Origin: Microbispora sp. H13382
GTDB taxonomy: Bacteria; Actinomycetota; Actinomycetes; Streptosporangiales; Streptosporangiaceae
Direction: 5' to 3'
NCBI RefSeq assembly: GCF_014161445.1
Contig: NZ_JABBXA010000031.1
Location: forward strand, 1 to 64,000
Length of the DNA stretch: 64,000 nt
The notes under the pieces are model-generated. The model was not told where the DNA came from. It searched no databases and worked only from the letters and a program-made list of their open reading frames with translations. Of the stretch, positions 61,228 to 64,000 are shown piece after piece; the stretch's first letter is position 1; every line of letters begins with the position of its first letter. A program made the position numbers and the translations under genes.

Positions 61228-62172
61228 ATGAATCAGCAGGTGCGCGTCGCCGCGGTCGTCAACCCGGCGGCCGGCGGCGACGGCGAAGCCGCCGTCAGCG
61301 CCATGAGGGAGGTGGGCGCCGCCGACGTGGAGGTCTTCGCGACCACGGCGGCGGGCGACGCGGCCGGCATCGCCTACAAGCTGGCCGCCGCCGCCGTTCC
61401 TCCGGACATCCTCGTCGCCGTCGGCGGTGACGGCACGGTCTCGGAGGTGGCCGCAGGCCTCTGCCAGGCCCGCGAGACGGGCGTCGCCGCGCTTCCCCCG
61501 CTCCTGATCGCGCCGGCGGGAACCGGTAACTCCAGCTATCGGGGGCTGTGGAACGACCGGCCGTGGGAGAGCGTGGCCGGGCTGGCGCTGCGGGGCGAGG
61601 CCGTCACCCGGACGATCGACCTGGCCAGGATCGAGCAGAACGACCACCTGGTGCTGCTGGGATCGGGCAGCGGTCTGTTCGCCGAGACCCTGCTCACGGC
61701 CAGGAAGATGGCGGGCAGGGGACGTGAGTTGCTGATGGCGGCCGCCCTGGCCGCCATGGAGGGCTACGTGCCGTACCCGGGCCGGGTGACCGTCGACGGC
61801 GAGGTCGTCTACGAGGGGGACGTCATCGAGACGATCGTGGCCGGTTTCCGCTACCGGGGAGGCCTGCTGCAACTGGTCCCGGAGTCGATCGTGGACGACG
61901 GAAGGCTCGACATCACCGTCGTCACCGCCGCCGTGGACATGGACGAGTTCGGACAGGCCGCCCTGTACGGCCGTGTCTACGACGTGCCGGGAGTGCGGTG
62001 GGGGCGCGGCGAACGGATCACCGTCGAGCGCCTGGACGGACAGCCGTTGTTGTACGAGCACGACGGGGAGCTCATGCCGCGGACCACCCCGTCCTACGAC
62101 GTCCACGTCGTCCCGGCCGCGCTGACCGTCCTCACGGCGGCCGACGCGCCGTCGTGGTTCAGTGAGAGGTGA
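61228..62172 (+). CDS. Diacylglycerol kinase-like small-molecule kinase (VlmJ-like)
   Basis: A 314-residue DAGK-domain protein: VVNPAAGGDGEAAV at the N-terminus, VGGDGTVSEVAAGL near 70, and IAPAGTGNSSYRGLWNDRP. It differs clearly from the chromosomal lipid kinase at 32712. In valanimycin biosynthesis the DAGK-like VlmJ phosphorylates valanimycin hydrate so that VlmK can eliminate phosphate. The VlmK family is encoded two genes downstream. ATG 61228 has GAAAGG upstream. Confidence 0.8.
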   Translation: MNQQVRVAAVVNPAAGGDGEAAVSAMREVGAADVEVFATTAAGDAAGIAYKLAAAAVPPDILVAVGGDGTVSEVAAGLCQARETGVAALPPLLIAPAGTGNSSYRGLWNDRPWESVAGLALRGEAVTRTIDLARIEQNDHLVLLGSGSGLFAETLLTARKMAGRGRELLMAAALAAMEGYVPYPGRVTVDGEVVYEGDVIETIVAGFRYRGGLLQLVPESIVDDGRLDITVVTAAVDMDEFGQAALYGRVYDVPGVRWGRGERITVERLDGQPLLYEHDGELMPRTTPSYDVHVVPAALTVLTAADAPSWFSER

Positions 62173-62176
62173 TCGC

Positions 62177-62731
62177 GTGGTCAGCGCGAGTTCCGTGCGG
62201 GGGAGCGGCCCGTCCCTGGGCGCCGAGCCGTTCCGCGACTACTGCCGCAAGCTGGCCGCCGGCGTCGCCGTGGTCACCTCGTGCGGCCCGTCCGGCTGGT
62301 CGGGGACGACCGTGAGCACCGTGACCAGCGTGTCGATGGACCCTCCCCTCCTGATGTGCTGCGTCCGCCCCTGCTCCCAGACCCTGGCCGCGATCCGCGC
62401 CGCCGGGCGCTTCGCGGTCCACCTGCTGACCGACGACCAGGCCGCCCTGGCCGACCGGTTCAGCCGGTCGGCCGGCGAGGGCTCGCGTTTCGCCGGGATC
62501 GAGGGCCAGGTGCAGCTCGTCGACGGAAGCCCGGTGATCGCCGGCGCACTCGCGGTCGGGTGGTGCGACCTGTACTCCCTGGACGAGATCGGCGACCACG
62601 TCGTGGTGTACGGGCGGCTCACGAACATGCGGCTCGGGCAGGGCCGTCCGCTGGTCTGGCACGAGCGCTCCTACCGGCACCTGGAGGCCGCGTCGCCCGA
62701 CGGCGTGAACGGGAGGGGAACCGCGTCATGA
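62177..62731 (+). CDS. Flavin reductase (VlmR/HpaC-like)
   Basis: A 184-residue NAD(P)H:flavin oxidoreductase of the split-barrel family: FRDYCRKLAAGVAVVTSCG, then TVSTVTSVSMDPPLLMCCV and ARFAVHLL-type AGRFAVHLLTDDQ. It supplies reduced flavin to a two-component oxygenase, here most likely the ACAD-fold enzyme at 53879. GTG 62177 follows GAGAGGTGAT. Its stop overlaps the next start (ATGA). Confidence 0.88.
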   Translation: MVSASSVRGSGPSLGAEPFRDYCRKLAAGVAVVTSCGPSGWSGTTVSTVTSVSMDPPLLMCCVRPCSQTLAAIRAAGRFAVHLLTDDQAALADRFSRSAGEGSRFAGIEGQVQLVDGSPVIAGALAVGWCDLYSLDEIGDHVVVYGRLTNMRLGQGRPLVWHERSYRHLEAASPDGVNGRGTAS

Positions 62732-64000
62732 CGACCACCCGGCCCGCCGGCGTCACCTCCGGCGAGCCTTCCGAGCCGCCCGCGAGCCTCACGGAGCAGC
62801 TCGCCGCCTGGGCGCACGCGGTGACGTACGGGGACATCCCCGCGGCCACGCTGGCGGCGGCCCGCAGCCAGCTCATCTCCAACCTGGCGGCCGTGCGGGC
62901 GTCGCTGCGCCACCCCGCCGGACGGGCGATCGTCGCGGCGTACGGCCCGCCGCTGCAGGCCGACCCCGCCCGGTCGGCCTGCGTACTGGCCGCCCTGGCC
63001 TCGGCGCTCGACTTCGACGAGGTCGCCTACGCGGGGCACGTCTCGACGGGGGGCGTGAACGTCGCGATCGCGCACGCCGGACTCGACCGGCTGGACGGGC
63101 GGGCGCTGCTGGCCACGATCGTCACCGCCAACGAGTGCGCCGCCAGGATCACCGCGGCGACGATTCTCAGCCCGTTCTTCCGGGGGCAGACCAACACCCA
63201 CTGCCATCTGGCCGGCGCGGCCGCCGCCCGCCTCCGCGCCCGCGACGCCGCACCCGGCGAGTGGGTCGCGGGGCTGGGGCTGGCGCTGGGCACCCTGCCC
63301 GTCCCCCTCCACCACGCGGTCGTGACCAGCGACGTCAAGGCGCTGTCGGCGGCGGCGGCCGTCCGCATGGCGCTCGACGGGTGCGACGGCGCGGCGCACG
63401 GCCTGGCCGGGCCGGCCACGGTCCTCGAACACCCGGAGGGCCTGCTGGCGGCGCTGTCGGCCGTTCCGCTGCCCGAGATCGTGACCACCGGGCTCGGCCA
63501 CCGGTGGCACACCGACACCCTGACCTACAAGCGCTTCCCCGGCAGCGCCTACCTGCACGCCGCGTTCGACTGCGCCGAGCGGTTGCACGAGTGGCTGCAG
63601 GGGCGGCTCGGCGCCGTCGATCCGTCCCGGGTCCGCCGGGTGGTCGTCCACGGGTCGCTGCTGACCTGGCAGATGGAGCGGAAGGTGGCCCGGGACCTCG
63701 ACGGCCCCCGGACGAACGTCTCCGCCGCGACCCTGTCGGTCGGGTACGGCGTGGCCACACTGCTGATGACCGGGGCGTTCGGGCCGGAGGACCTCACTCC
63801 CTCGGCCCTGGCCGACCCGGAGCGCTGGGCCCTGGCGGAGAAGGTCGTGGTCGAGCACGACATGGACCTGTCGATCCGGATGGCGCAGGCCACCTCGCCG
63901 CTGGGCGAGTCGCTGCGCCGGGCCGGGGACCGGGCGCTGGACTGGCCGGAGTTCGTGCGGTGGACCGGCGACGCCGCGCCGGGCCTGCTGGCCGCGCTGG
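62728..64000 (+). CDS. MmgE/PrpD family protein (VlmK-like), cut by window edge
   Basis: At least 424 residues; the stop lies beyond the window. MmgE/PrpD features: DFDEVAYAGHVSTGG (about 92-106), TIVTANECAARI, and a helical C-terminal part with DTLTYKRFPGSAYLHAAFD. The family includes 2-methylcitrate dehydratase and, in valanimycin biosynthesis, VlmK, which eliminates phosphate to make the vinyl group. It overlaps the flavin reductase by 4 bp. Confidence 0.85.
   Translation, partial: MTTTRPAGVTSGEPSEPPASLTEQLAAWAHAVTYGDIPAATLAAARSQLISNLAAVRASLRHPAGRAIVAAYGPPLQADPARSACVLAALASALDFDEVAYAGHVSTGGVNVAIAHAGLDRLDGRALLATIVTANECAARITAATILSPFFRGQTNTHCHLAGAAAARLRARDAAPGEWVAGLGLALGTLPVPLHHAVVTSDVKALSAAAAVRMALDGCDGAAHGLAGPATVLEHPEGLLAALSAVPLPEIVTTGLGHRWHTDTLTYKRFPGSAYLHAAFDCAERLHEWLQGRLGAVDPSRVRRVVVHGSLLTWQMERKVARDLDGPRTNVSAATLSVGYGVATLLMTGAFGPEDLTPSALADPERWALAEKVVVEHDMDLSIRMAQATSPLGESLRRAGDRALDWPEFVRWTGDAAPGLLAAL

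Overview
The window is very GC-rich and dense with actinobacterial marker genes: SigR/RsrA, WhiB1 beside a PdtaS-type kinase, nickel superoxide dismutase with its maturation peptidase, DasR, an SSI-type protease inhibitor and an NsdA-like regulator. This points to a filamentous actinomycete, most likely in or near the Streptosporangiaceae. That placement is inferred from gene content, not from a marker-gene comparison. I saw no transposase, integrase, CRISPR array or rRNA.

Positions 1-45200 are mostly chromosomal core. In order: an APH-like kinase; a phosphate block (degenerate PhoB-like regulator and pstSCAB with a Pho box); LMW-PTP and fructosamine kinase; hisN; a divergent MocR/LysE pair; aroA-rsgA; SRAP; an unassigned gluzincin-like protein; a methyltransferase diverging from sigR-rsrA; two overlapping membrane HD-domain genes preceded by a 35-codon ORF; a split biotin-dependent carboxylase; a PASTA kinase; a ThDP enzyme; bioD with a 103-bp bioB remnant; dasR; pdtaS and whiB1; rsbW-sigF; sodN/sodX; malic enzyme; an NsdA-like regulator; three paralogous secreted serine proteases; and an SSI-type inhibitor.

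Positions 45200-64000 look like a specialised-metabolite locus running off the right edge. It opens with a condensation-domain protein lacking the catalytic His, a 1.4-kb gene-free stretch, a StrR-type ParB-like regulator, and a LuxR-type regulator carrying a TTA codon. From 51053 on, the set of families matches the known logic of valanimycin (azoxy) biosynthesis: a soluble MprF/VlmA-like aminoacyl-tRNA transferase, an acyl-CoA-dehydrogenase-fold oxygenase plus flavin reductase (VlmH/VlmR-like), a diacylglycerol-kinase-like enzyme (VlmJ-like) and an MmgE/PrpD protein (VlmK-like). An aldehyde dehydrogenase and a class III aminotransferase could supply a primary amine. An SRPBCC protein, a small membrane protein, two flavoenzymes and a P450 are available for N-N/azoxy formation and tailoring.

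The most striking element lies 46 bp beyond the stop of the transferase gene, on the same strand. It is an 85-nt tRNA-shaped RNA with perfect acceptor, D and T arms, a serine-type G73 and acceptor end, and a long variable arm closed by a GAAA tetraloop. Its anticodon arm has no U33 and the wrong loop size. I propose that it is a dedicated, non-decoding seryl-tRNA donor for the azoxy pathway. The fold is read from sequence; the role is inference.
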